Origin: Cristatella mucedo
Taxonomy: Eukaryota > Bryozoa > Phylactolaemata > Cristatellidae
Assembly (NCBI GenBank): GCA_009760855.2
Contig: WPIO01000018.1
Coordinates: 6,237,501-6,301,500, forward strand
Direction: 5' to 3'
DNA: 64,000 nucleotides
The notes under the pieces are model-generated. The model had not been told where the DNA came from and ran no database searches. It saw only the letters and a program-made list of their open reading frames with translations. Of this stretch, positions 12,811 to 23,567 are shown in pieces. Within the stretch, counting starts at the first letter, position 1; each line of letters begins with the position of its first letter. The position numbers and the translations under genes were made by a program.

Positions 12811-13637
12811 TTGACTTCTCAGGAAGGGAAAGTGGAGACCCGTCATTAGCTGGCTGTCGTCGCAGTCCGAGTATTACTTCAGAGTGGATAGTATCCTCTG
12901 AAATAAACTTTCCGAATGCCAACCCTCACGCAACGTCGGTTCCCTTTCGGGGTGAGAACTTCTAAACTACAGCATGGAGAGAGCTCAATACGTGACACCT
13001 AGCCTGACAGAAGGAAACGTGCAAAAAGACATTAGCAGTCTCTCAGATCATTCTGCGACGATGACAGGATTCCTTTAAAGCTTTACACAAACAGGATGTT
13101 TTACCTAAGTAAAAACTTACAGCCATGCGTGCCTGGTCATAGATTTAAGATTTATTTTGAACAGAAAACTTGTGTCGCTTAATTGCTGAAACGTTGTACA
13201 CATGTTGTTGTTCAAGTATTATATCACTTTCCTATTCAATCGTGTTTTCCTTTGTAGAAAATGCGAAGCGTTTGCCATTGATTGGGTTCTTTGAGGGTGC
13301 TCTATCAAGCCAGTCATTTTTAAAGAAGTAACCATTCTGATGCAAGAAAGATGAAACACATCAGTTTGGTCGGCACGCATTTGAGAGAGAAGTATACAAC
13401 CAGGATGGGTTGTTCGAACCTATTGTTCACGTCGAAAACCTATTTACCTCTCTAGATAAAAGGAGATTGTATTGTGCGCCACAGCCAAGTGAATATTTTT
13501 TCGTCCGGTGTGCAGCACCAGCACGAGACCTCTATTACGAAGATATACCTCGAGATAATTGTTAAAGGCCACATCAGACATGTTGGCAGTCGCTTTCAGG
13601 TAGCATTTTTTGTTCGGACTGAGTAATTCAATGCTTG

Positions 13638-14134
13638 CCCCTCTTATTAGACGACCAAGCTCGATCGCACATGATGGGAGGGACGGTGGAGCAGAAGTTG
13701 CAGCAAGAATCGAGACGGATGTCATGAATTGCAGGAACAACTTGCGTGTATCTTGATCTAAACAGCCAAAATGTTAGCATATTATGAGCTGAAAATATAG
13801 CGGATTTGACTGTGGGATCTGATACGGTCGTCTGCGAGAGGGCTTTGGATAAGAACTAGAACTCGAGCTGATTCAACTGTAGATAGGGTAGAGAGACAAT
13901 TTCGCGAGCAGCCTTTCCAAATTGGGCTGTTACGATACGGATACCACGTCTCAGTGGTTCATGATCGAGACATTAGTCTCGACTTCGTCAACCCTGGGAT
14001 TCTGACAAATACCCCCTGTGCGAACAGGCATTGCAGATGGTGCAACTCACAGACACCTCCTTCCTCCTTAGCGTCGAGTTGCCAAATACTCCGCTTCTCG
14101 TCCATGCAATGGCTACCAGCAAGCAATCGTACTG
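13638..14134 (+). mobile_element. LINE copy 2, decayed and 3'-deleted, in the same monomer position
   Basis: Within the next LINE-bearing monomer the LINE resumes at ctcttattagacgacca. It repeats the inverted segment of copy 1 (cgatcgcacatg, then the reversed RT piece) and then degenerates. It ends at ggctaccagcaagcaa followed directly by satellite tcaagaaggg. The LINE has ttgacttcaagg here and the flanking satellite has ttgacttctcaagaagg, so a deletion between these short matches explains loss of the LINE 3' end. Confidence 0.8.
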
Positions 14135-15771
14135 ACCTTGTCAAGAAGGGAAAGTGGAGACCGGTCATTAGCTGGCTGTTGTCGCAGTCCAAGTATTACT
14201 TCAGAGTGAATGGTATCCTCTAAACTACACTCTCTGAATGCCACCCCTCACGCAGCGTCGGTTCCCTGTTGGGGTGACAATTTCTAAACTAAAGCAAAGA
14301 GAGAGCTCGATACCTTACATCTAAACTGACTGATGGAAACGTACAGAAAGACAATAGCTATCTCTTTGACCGTTCAGCGATGACAGGATTCCCTTAAAGT
14401 AATACACATACAGGATGTTATAGTTGAATAAAAACTTACAGCCATGCGTGCCTGGTCATAGATTTAAGATTTATTTTGAACAGAAAACTTGTGTCGCTTG
14501 AACGTTGTACACATGTTGTTATTCAAGTATTATATCACTTCCTATTCGATCGTGTTTTCCTTTGTAGAAAATGCGAAGCGGTTTGCCGTAGATTGGGTTC
14601 TTTGAGAGTGCTCTATCAAGCCAGTCATTTTTAAAGTAGTTACCATTCTGATTTAAGAAAGATGAAACACATCAGTTTGGTCGGCACGCATTTGAGAGTG
14701 AAGTATACACGCAGGATGGGTTGTTCGAACCTTTTGTTCAGGTCGGAAACCTATTTACCTCTCTAGATAATAGGAGATTGCTTTGAGGGCCACAGCCAAG
14801 TGAATATTTATTCGTACTGTGTGCAGCAGCAGCACGAGACCTCTATTACGAAGATATTCCTCGGGATAATTGTTAAAGACCACATCAGAAATGTTGGCAG
14901 TCGCCTACAGGTAGCATTTTATGCTCGGACTGACTAATCCAAAGCTTGACTTCTCAAGAAGGCAAAGTGGAGACCGGTCATTAGCTGGCTGTTGTTGCAG
15001 TCAGAGTACTACTTCAGAGTGAATGGTATCCTCTAAACTACACTCTCTGAATGCCAACCCTCACGCAGCGTCGGTTCCCTGTCGGGGTAACAATTTCTAA
15101 ACTAAAGCATGGAGAGAGCTCAATACCTCACATCAAAACTGACTGATGGAAACGTACAGAAAGACAATAGCAGCCTCTTTGATCGTTCAGCGATGACAGG
15201 ATTCCCTTAAAGTAGTACACATACAGGATGTTATAGTTATATAAAAACTTACAGCCATACGTGCCTGGTCATAGATTTAAAATTGATTTGTAACAGAAAA
15301 CTTGTGTCGCCTAATTGCTTAAACGTTGTACACATGTTGTTATTCAAGTATGATAACACTCCCCATTCAATCGTGTTTTCCTTTAAGGAAAATGCAAAGG
15401 GGCTGCAAATAGATTGAGTTCTTTCAGCGTGCTCTATCAAGCCAGTCATTTTTAAAGAAGTTACCATTCAGATGCAAGAAAGATGAAACACGTCATTTTG
15501 GTCAGCACGCATTTGAGAGTGAAGTATACAACCAGGATGGGTTGTACGAAACAATTGTTCACGTCGAAAACCTATTTACCTCTCTAGATAATAGGAGATT
15601 GTATTGAGGGCCACAGCCAAGTGAATATTTTTTCGTCCTGTGTGCAGCAGCAGCACGAGACCTCCATTACGAAGATATACCTCGAGATAATTGTTAAAGA
15701 ACATATCAGAAATGTTGGCAGTCGCCTTCAGGTAGCATTTTATGCACGGACTGCGTAGTCCAAAGCTTGAC

Positions 15772-16922
15772 TATACTCTCCCTCTTGCTGATGCGATGGC
15801 CAAGCACAATCTGGGCTTTCACTTCTATGCGGATGACACTCAGTTGTACCTTTGCTTTGATTCCTCCCACCCTTCGAGCACCTCAAATTCTCTCAACTCA
15901 CTTGCTGCATGCATTGATGACATACGCACATGGATGGCAGTCAATTTTATTAAACTATACGATGACAAAACTCACTTACTAGTTATGGGCAAACCCTGTG
16001 TGATTCAGAAATTTGAAAGGCTGACGCTCACAATGGGCTCTTCCAGCATGTCTCCCGTTGAATAAGCTCGAAATCTAGGTGTCATGTTCCAAAGTGACCT
16101 CTCGTTAGACGACCACATCAGTTCCACAGTCAAGTCTGCCTACTTTCAGCTACATAACTTTGCTAAATTCGGGCTTGTTTAGATAAGGATACCACGTCTA
16201 AGTTGGTCCATGCATTCGTGACATCTCGTCTCGACTTCTGCAACTTACTGCTCACTGGCCTACCAGCATGTGCGATCAGGCGATTGCAGCTGGTGCAATA
16301 CTCCGTGGCTAGGCTTGTCTGTCGTGAGCGTCGCAGTTGCCACATCACTCCACTTCTTGCCGACCTGCACTGGCTACCAGTCAAGCAACGGATTGACTTC
16401 AAGGTTTTGTCGCTCACTTATAAGTTCCTTCATTCTATAGCTCCAGCCTATCTCTCCGACATACTCCCCCATCAGGCCAAGCATCGAACCACCCGCTTTT
16501 CGGAATCCAACAGTCTAGAAACACCTCGTACAAACGTCAAATCCTTTGGAGACCATGCATTTAGTTCGTATGCTCCCAAAGCCTGGAACTCCCTCCCGAC
16601 CTGCGTCAGGACATCCCCTGACCTGACCACATTCAAAAGGAACCTAAAAACACACCTATTTAGGACAGCATTTAGTGCGTCCCTGTGATTCGTCCTTCAC
16701 GGGCTTATGCGTGCTGACTGCACATGCTGCCACTAACCACATTTGCATGCTGACCCTGTGCATGTCACCCCCAACCATGTCATTAATTTTGTTTGTTTTT
16801 AAAGCATGATTTTACTTACCATTTAATAGCATTTCCCTCTGCAGCAAATGTAAAGCGCCTAGAAAGAGATTAGGTTCTCTGAGGGCGCTTTATCAAGTAC
16901 ATTATTATTATAATAATCATTA
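15772..16922 (+). mobile_element. LINE copy 3, same truncation and same insertion point
   Basis: This 1151-bp insertion has the same left junction (aagcttgac then tatactctccctcttgctg) and the same right junction (attattgacttctcagg) as copy 1. It lacks copy 1's inversion. RT C-terminal frames at 15742-16065 and 16203-16688 are separated by a TAA near 16063 and a small deletion near 16165. It ends with gcaaatgtaaagcgcctaga, gggcgctttatcaagtac and ATT/ATA repeats. Confidence 0.92.
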
Positions 16923-18000
16923 TTGACTTCTCAGGAAGGAAAAGTGGAGACCCGTCATTAGCTGACTGTCGTCGCAGTCCGAGTATTACTTCAGAGTGAA
17001 TGGTATCCTCTAAAATAAACTCACTGAATGCCACCCCTCACCCAGCGTCGGTTCCCTGTCGGGTTGGCAATTTCTAAGCTAAAGCATGGAGTCAGCTCAA
17101 TACCTTACATCAAAACTGACTGATGGAAACGTACAGAAAGACAACAGCAGTCTCTCTGATTGTTTAGCGACGATGACAGGATTCCTTTAAAGCTTAACAC
17201 ACACACAGAATATTTTAAATACAAACTTACAGCCATGCGTGCGTGGTAATAGATTTAAAATTTATTTGTAACAGAAAACTTGTGTCGCTCAAATGTTGTA
17301 CACATGTTGTTATTCAAGTATGATAACACTCCCCATTCAATCGTGTTTTCCTTTGTAGAAAAGGCAAAGCGGTTTAAATAGATTGAGTTCTTTGAGGATG
17401 CTCTATCAAGCCAGTCTTTTTTAAAGAATTTACAATTCCGATGAAAGAATTATGATACACATCATTTTGGTCGGCACGCATTTGAGATGGAAGTGTATAA
17501 CCAGGATGGATTGATCGAACCTATGGTTTAGGTCGGAAACCTATTTACCTCTCTAGATAATAGGAGATTGCATTGGTCGCTGCAGCCAATTGATTATTTC
17601 TTCATCCCGTGTGCAGCAGCAGCACGAGAACCCTTTTACGAATATATACCTCGAGATAATTGTTAAAGACCACATCAGAAATGTCGGCAGTCGCCTTGAG
17701 GTCGCATTTTATGCACGGACTGAGTAATCTAAAGCTTGACTTCTCAGGAAGGGAAAGTGGAGACCCGTCATTAGCTGGCTGTCGTCGCAGTCCGAGTATT
17801 ACTTCAGAGTGAATACTACCCTCTGAAATAAACTTTCTGAATGCTAACCCTCACGCAACGTCGGTTCCCTGTCGCGGTGAAAACTTGTAAACTACAGCAT
17901 GGAGAGAGCTCAACACGTTGCACCTAGGCAGACTGAAGGAAACTTGCAGGAAGACAATAGCAGTCTCTCAGATCATTTTGTGACGACGACTGGTTCGTGA

Positions 18001-18185
18001 CCAAAACGAGCCGGAAGACAACAGACAGTTACGGCAGGTTGAAAAGTATTTTCAGCAAGGAAATTCACAACTGCCACACCTCACAGAACGTCGCTACTCC
18101 GACTGGGGCACCAATATATAAACTACATCTGGAAAGAGGTCAATACGTTGCACTTATAGGAATAATATAGCAGTCTATGCAATTT
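18001..18185. repeat. Diverged partial monomer at the array edge
   Basis: Sequence after the last good monomer repeats its landmarks in altered form: cacctcacagaacgtcgcta, ccgactggggcaccaat, agaggtcaatacg and agcagtctatgcaat. It is closer to the relic at 27.4 kb than to the main array. A decayed edge is typical of satellite arrays. Confidence 0.7.
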
Positions 18186-18544
18186 CGCCCCGACTCAAAC
18201 TCAAGCTCAGACTCTGAGTACATTTCGTGAAGCCTCCTAAAGAAGACGCTGGAGCCCGGACAATGTAGCATAATCTCTCGGATTTCGGTAAATTTTCAGA
18301 AAATGGCACAGATAAAGACCGAGGTGCAACCACAATTTTGTGCGATGCAACCAAAATCTGTGCTATCTTCTGGCACCAGTGTAACGCGCTCGTAACCGTT
18401 GCTAGTTTAGGTGGCTATGCAGGGCTTAGAACGTGTCCACCTTACGACGCTCGGAGGGCAGTAAACGGTCAAGTGGCTATGGCCAAAGAAAGCCTGCACG
18501 CAGGCCTAACAGCAATGCAGCAGCATTTGTGAAAGCAAAAATAA
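18186..18544. other. No recognised feature
   Basis: The stretch has mixed composition, no convincing coding frame and no clear match to other parts of the window. One 64-codon open frame at 18338-18532 has no recognisable motif. Confidence 0.5.
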
Positions 18545-19019
18545 TTATGGCACGGCCGGCGACTCCAAGCTGCTACGATCCGTCGCGTCTGGTCAGTCCA
18601 GTAGCGGCGTAACGCTCAATGCAACGTCCAACGCACCAAGACCTGACGCTCACATTATGCCAGCGATAACGACACAGCGCTCGATATCCAGCAGGCAGCC
18701 CTAACAGTAACGCCGTATTCGAAAAACTTGAATAATTGCATGCATGCTACGGCCGCAACGCCAGGAAACTTTCAAAGCGCTTGCTAAAAGGCTAGAAGCA
18801 GCTTACGCTCAGCGCAGAGACTCACCGACCGGCAGACCGGAGCCAAGAGCAAGTCTGAGATCCGCAGGCTGAGACTCGTGCAGCAGCATATATAGTAGCC
18901 AGGTCGGAAGTAACAAAATAATCTCGTTCGTTCATAACCACTAATCGTGCTTCTCATACGCCTCAGCTTATTGCGGCCACTCCATAAGTGGCTCTCCTTG
19001 TTATAATTCTGCGGCCAGG

Positions 19020-19077
19020 CCTCGGAGAACTTAATCTCTTTCTAGGCACTTTACATTTGCTGCAAAGGGAAATGCAA
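19020..19077 (-). mobile_element. LINE 3'-tail fragment
   Basis: Reversed, it reads gcatttccctttgcagcaaatgt, then aaagtgcctagaaagagatt and aagttctccgagg, the 3' end of the local CR1/L2-type LINE. Copy B of the surrounding segment lacks it, so it inserted after that duplication. Confidence 0.75.
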
Positions 19078-19165
19078 TATATATAATATACACGTATGTA
19101 TATATAATATGCATATATATATATATATATATATCATATCATATCATATCATAAATATATGCACA
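19078..19165. repeat. AT-rich microsatellite
   Basis: (TA)n mixed with catat repeats (catatcatatcatatcat) directly follows the minus-strand LINE tail. Confidence 0.9.
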
Positions 19166-19829
19166 TATAAATACTTATGGCGGTCAGCCTTCACCTAATC
19201 AATAATAGGGCGTAGCAGCGTTTATACGTTTCGCCGCGTTTACAGCCTTGCGTTTGCACTGCTCGTGTGTGCCCCGCAATGCGACCTACTTCATTTGGGT
19301 AGCTAAGGCAGCCATTCGGCTCCTGCCTTGTTTAGTAATGCTGTGGCTCCGGCGGTGGCAGTTGTAGTCGACTCTCAGGGGAGACGCAGCCCGCACGGGA
19401 GCGGTAAACAAGACTTTGTCTTTATTTTTCTCAACGCGTACATTTCCGAGAGATCAATGGATCGCAGCAGACGTCAAGAAATGTAGCATAGACGTTAGTG
19501 GCCCGACGCTCCGCTGCCTCAATGGCTTAACTATTGGCCACAGTTGAGGAGTGCATTAGCGTTAGAGCGTTGGACTAATTGCGACAGCAGAATGCATCGC
19601 GCGCAAACGACACTCGCTTTTTACTGAACAAGTCTGGTCGGCGCGTAGCGCTCGGGAAGTGCAGAGGTGCAACTGTAAGTGAGCTCAGTCGAGGGCGAGG
19701 TGACGAGAGCAAAGTAGCGAGATGAAGGAGCTTACAGCAAGCTAGCCATGTACATTACATCCGCACGCGTGGCGGACGTCGAGATGGACAGCGGGCGTGA
19801 ACTTTCCTCCGCTCCGTGCGCGCCCTTGT

Positions 19830-19975
19830 AGGCGTACGTCACTGAGCGCAACGTGCAAGTACGTCAGTCCACCTCAAGGTGAGTCTCTTCAATTCTGCTT
19901 ACTCGGCGTCACGCGCTCGCACGCAGGGCGCTTATTGGCCGGACGCTGGGACAAGACAACATGGCGGCAGTGCAA
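19830..19975 (+). promoter_or_regulatory. Promoter-like block in copy A
   Basis: Within 150 bp there are cgtcac sites (CRE-half-like, 19837 and near 19907), an inverted CCAAT box (attgg, 19934-19938) and acaacatggcggcagtg (YY1-like; ATG at 19961). The same order and similar spacing occur in copy B at 37440-37580, while the DNA between has diverged. The element names come from known vertebrate motifs; activity is inferred. Confidence 0.45.
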
Positions 19976-20099
19976 CGCCTGCACGCACGGGTTCACCCCT
20001 AGAAAAGTCGCGGAGAAATTGCTTCTGCAAGAATAACGATTAGCTCTGTACGTATAAATTCTTTGCATGGCACCTTAAAAGATCGTAATGCTTATTCGG

Positions 20100-20196
20100 G
20101 AGCTTCGTGCATGCACGTGCGCCACAGGGCTCGCGAGCATACGACGTCAGCCATTCAATGAATTCATCTTCGACCTCGGTGGTCGGGGCGAGCGTC
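20100..20196 (-). mobile_element. Degenerate tRNA-derived SINE fragment
   Basis: ccacagggctcgcgagcat, then cgacctcggtggtcggggcg and gagcgtcttaaac match, in the same order, the minus-strand SINE at 37655-37797. That SINE also follows the other copy of the GC-rich segment, so this one was probably duplicated with it. Confidence 0.55.
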
Positions 20197-20334
20197 TTAA
20201 ACACTGGCTAACACTGGCGTCTTAAACACTGGCTAAAGCCCCTGATTGGAAGTGGCTTTTTGCTGCCAACACATGAAAGCTCGAAGCAGCTGCGTGCAAC
20301 GACGAGTCAATAGATGAGTTATCCCTCTGGGAGG

Positions 20335-20720
20335 GAACAAGCCCGAGGTTTAGCAACGTTATGTAGGAGAAAGTAGGCAGACTCGACTGCAAAGCTGATT
20401 TGAACTTCTAAAGCAAGGTCACTTTGGAACAGGACACGTTGATTTCGTCCTGATTCGAAAAGTCATATGCCGCCAGAGCAGATTGTGATCGCTAGGCTTT
20501 TCTATTTGCTAGTATCTTTACGTTTGACTATGATTAGTAAGCGGGTTTTATCGTAATTCAATTTCAGAAAGTTTGCTGCCATTCACGTGCAAATGCCATC
20601 AATACATGCAGAAAGGAAGTTGGGAGAATTTGAAGTGCTTGAGGGCTCGGACGAATCAAATCAAAGGTACAACTGAGTGTCATCTGCGTGGAAGTAAAAG
20701 CCTAGATTGCGCCTGGCCAT
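20335..20720 (-). mobile_element. CR1/L2-type LINE reverse transcriptase fragment
   Basis: The reverse strand translates as HADDTQLYL, then ACIDGICT and MAANFLKLNYDKTRLLII. This is RT motif C and the following segment of the same LINE family as the copies at 11.4 and 41.7 kb. Stops interrupt it. Both LINE ends are missing. Confidence 0.85.
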
Positions 20721-21170
20721 TGTAGTTGTCCGTTTTAGAGTGAATGGCTAGAAACTCTATTGAGTATCTCTCAGGAGAAATGATGCGAGCGCCCTGAAAA
20801 CAAGTTTAGTTGCTTGACCTCACAAGGCTCGGAGTACTTTAATAAAAAACTATTTGCGATGTCGGCGTCCGATCTTTCCCCATCCCAGCTCCCGAAGGAG
20901 AGCCGGACGCCTCCCTTGGGAGTGGGGCCTGCAGCGCCTCCGAACGGCCGCATGTGGGCAGGGTCTCAGCCGCCCGTCGCAGGCAGCCGCGTCGCTCTGC
21001 CAGCCATCCGGTTCCTCGGCACCCAGCGAAACACCTCGTCGCTTGATTAGTGCAAGTGTGCCGCCTGTACGCGGTGGGCGACGCTCGTGACAGGTCCGTA
21101 GTCTGTGATTCTTGTCGTCCTTTCTCTCGCCGGGCGGATTGTTGCTTTGAGGCTGGATCCGGCGCCTCAT
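20721..21170. other. GC-rich stretch, no recognised gene
   Basis: Positions 20850-21110 are clearly richer in GC and CpG than the neighbourhood. They carry short overlapping open frames on both strands (for example 20814-21050 plus). No motif or family is recognisable, and the frames may simply reflect the composition. It could be an old exon or a CpG island. Confidence 0.35.
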
Positions 21171-23060
21171 TTCTATTTGATGCTTTTTATGGTGGCCTGG
21201 ATCGCACCCCTCCCCGCTCCAGTTAGGGTCAATGTGAATCCTACGTCCAAAGGGCTAGTTCCTTGATCGTCATATCAGTAGTAATCGTGTTTAAAAGTAA
21301 TTACATGTCATTTGTCTAGCGATATGAGATAACTGCCATCACCAGCTCAGGTGTTGTACAACTGACAACTGCAACAGAATCGATAGCTAAAAGTAAACCT
21401 CAAGAGGCTGCCGTCAAAGATTGATTGCGACATTCTCCTCAACCCGTCATCGGCGGGTTTCCCCTCTAAATATAATTAAATATAATACAATTCCTTTGTA
21501 TAATACAATTCTTTTGAAGCTCGTTGAGTGCATTTTCGTGGCTGTCATGACACTTTATTACCCGAGTGCGTTTTGTTCTGGTAAAATCCGTAACTCGGCC
21601 AATACTTCACGTACCGGAGTTAATTTCTAAACTTAAGCTCTACTTGTTTTACACGATACCATAAACATTTCTTATGTTGGTTGGATATATTTTACTGTAC
21701 AAGTCATCAAACGCCCTGGAGCTTGATTTTGCGTAATCAAGGATATGTACAGCGAAATGTATCCTGGGCTTCTGCTAGAGCTCTGTTGGATGAGGCCAGT
21801 GCCTAAACCCAGGATAAACTAGGGCCTCGGTAAGGCAACAGCGGCCAGTAACCCAACTAACGCCTAAGTTAGGCAACAGCAATATATGTCGCATTGCCGG
21901 CCGTGACAGAAGCCATCAGCTGCAGCACTGATCGCCCAGTGCCAACACGGTGACCTGCTGCTCCTGAACGCCTTTTGGCATGACAGCATTCAACGGCATC
22001 GCCATGAATGCCCGGAGGCCGCCGATTGATTGGAGCTTTTTTACACTTGCACGGGCTTCGCATGTCAATGTATAGAAGGCGGTGGCTGCAGTGATGCTTA
22101 GGCGAGCTAGGAATAAGAAAGAAAATAGTCCCTTTATTCCTAAAGCAGCAGCTAGATTTCCCAAGTGTCCTGAAGTAATTCTTACTCCTGAACCAGCTTA
22201 TTTTTTAGTTTCCCCACCTACACTTTCACTTCACGTCACGTCAGATGCAGCTGTTACTCTTCGGGGCCATTTGAAGCTGCCAAAGGTAGCTGCATGAATG
22301 CATGCTGATTGACTTGGCCACGCCTAGGAGTTGCTGCAGCTTCCACATCCGGCTCTGCATATCAGCTTCCACATCCGGCTCTGCATTTCAGTGCTTCCAT
22401 TACTGCGAGAGGCTAAAGCTGACAAAGTATTTGACTTTACAGCTCGTCTTTTCGAGTCTCTTTAAATTCGCGAGTATATTTTTTAGAAAAGACGCTTGCT
22501 GCTGTGCCGGCTGTGCGCAAGCTTCTCCTGATCGGGCTTCCTATCGTCAAGCTTCCTGTCGCAGGCTTGTCCAGAAAGGCCAGCGGCCGCCGAACACACT
22601 GAGGCCGCCAAAAAGCTCTGCCGAATCGTAGCCCTTAGAAGCCTTGGCGTCGTTTAATAATTTCGAAAAGCCTTCAGATTTTATTGTTGGCTCCATGGTA
22701 TGCCAGTAATTAAATAATTGATTTAATGTTATTAATTTTTAACTGCAGTCACAGGAGCCATGCATTGGTTGCGATGTACTGTAATGTATCTCCTTAAGCA
22801 ATTCAGCAAAACCACCAGCACTTTGCCGGTGTTGCCCAGAACCTTTAGGCGTCTGCAACTCCACGCAACACATATTTGACCGTAAATTATGCATTTATAT
22901 ATTATTTTATCCTTATTATTGATGTATGGATTAATTTCTTTATTATAATGTTATAGTTTATGTTTTTATTGTTTCAATGATTTATCAATTTTCAGTTGTG
23001 TTGTCTGTGAAACTAGTTTCTTTGGATTGTTCAGACCAGTGGGAACGCCTCTGAAAAGTA
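21171..23060. other. No recognised gene; two short local duplications
   Basis: tataatacaattc occurs twice near 21482 and 21498. The block cagcttccacatccggctct plus gcat occurs at 22337-22360 and 22363-22386. The rest is mixed or AT-rich (22640-23060). Open frames of 60-110 codons carry no recognisable motif. Confidence 0.5.
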
Positions 23061-23064
23061 GTCA

Positions 23065-23567
23065 ATGTAATGTAATATAATGCAATGTAATGTAATGCAA
23101 TGTAATGTAATGTAATGCAATTTAATTTAATGTAATGTATCTCCGTCTGTAACTCCACAAGGTCGTAAAGACCATGTGGGTGTTACGCAGGAGAGTTTTG
23201 TATAGCGCACTCACAGCCTAAGCGGCTTTCGGTACGCATTCGCTAGCCAACAGACTTCGTCTCACGCAACAAAGAGAAAGTGGGAAGCATAGCAGAGTTA
23301 GGAGAGCAGTTGAGGTAGTGAGTAGCATAGAAGTAGCAGCTCAGGACCGCTGAAAAGGATGTGCCATAGTCGGCAGTAGGAGAGTAGTTGTCGTTGCCTA
23401 AGAATTGTGGAAGCGAGTTCCGCAGTCTAGGACCTGCAGAGCTAAAGCTTCTGTCGCCAACTGTCTTTAAGCGGATGACGGGGAAAGCTAATTTATTGTC
23501 CACACAGGACCTGAGGGCGCGAACAGGCTGAAACTGATGCAGCAGTTCAGCTAGGTACGAAGTCAAG
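23065..23567 (-). mobile_element. Second LINE family (ATTAC tail), minus copy, left arm of an inverted pair
   Basis: Read on the minus strand: YLAELLHQFQPVRALRS, then GDRSFSSAGPRL and ETKSVG, followed by cgtaacacccacatggtctt and cggagatacattacat. The tail lies outermost as a long atgta/atgca repeat (23065-23140). Only the last ~430 bp of the element are present. It is nearly identical to the right arm. Confidence 0.9.

Larger units (their letters stand above)
1..18000. repeat. Tandem array of ~820-bp satellite monomers
   Basis: The landmark acctctctagataataggag recurs (two copies with one change) at 151, 989, 1804, 2629, 3452, 4261, 6901, 7709, 11243, 13446, 14757, 15578 and 17547. Direct spacings are 808-838 bp. 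The larger gaps fall to 811-824 bp once the MULE, hAT and LINE insertions are subtracted. Each monomer then runs through a box with gttccctgtcggggtgacaa, a box with gacgacgacaggattcc, and a segment like the 3' end of the local LINE (gcaaagcgg...gattgag...gggcgctctatcaagc). The array already runs at position 1, so its left limit is outside the window. It fades after about 18000. Monomers differ by scattered substitutions and small indels, so they are not freshly homogenised. Function unknown; a structural satellite is the default reading. Confidence 0.95.
18545..20040 (+). repeat. GC-rich dispersed segment, copy A (pair with 36455-37645)
   Basis: Blocks shared in order with 36455-37645 include cctaacagtaacgccgtatt, aacttgaataattgcatgca, ccgaccggcagaccg, atatatagtagccaggtc, a block beginning cagcgggcgtg, cgtcactgagcgcaa, actcggcgtcacg and attgg followed by atggc-gcagtgc. 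The blocks are separated by diverged or inserted sequence, so the two copies are old paralogues. No long reading frame is conserved. The content looks like promoter or 5'-end sequence of an unidentified repeat or of a duplicated gene. Confidence 0.8.

Noticed and set aside
1-18000. CRISPR array or protein-repeat gene
   Set aside because: Repeat units are ~820 bp with no short repeat-spacer pattern, and stops occur in every frame across the unit.
19797-20036. 79-codon ORF in the GC-rich segment
   Set aside because: The paralogous copy at 36.5-37.6 kb does not keep the frame, so coding is unlikely; the conserved parts are short non-coding blocks.
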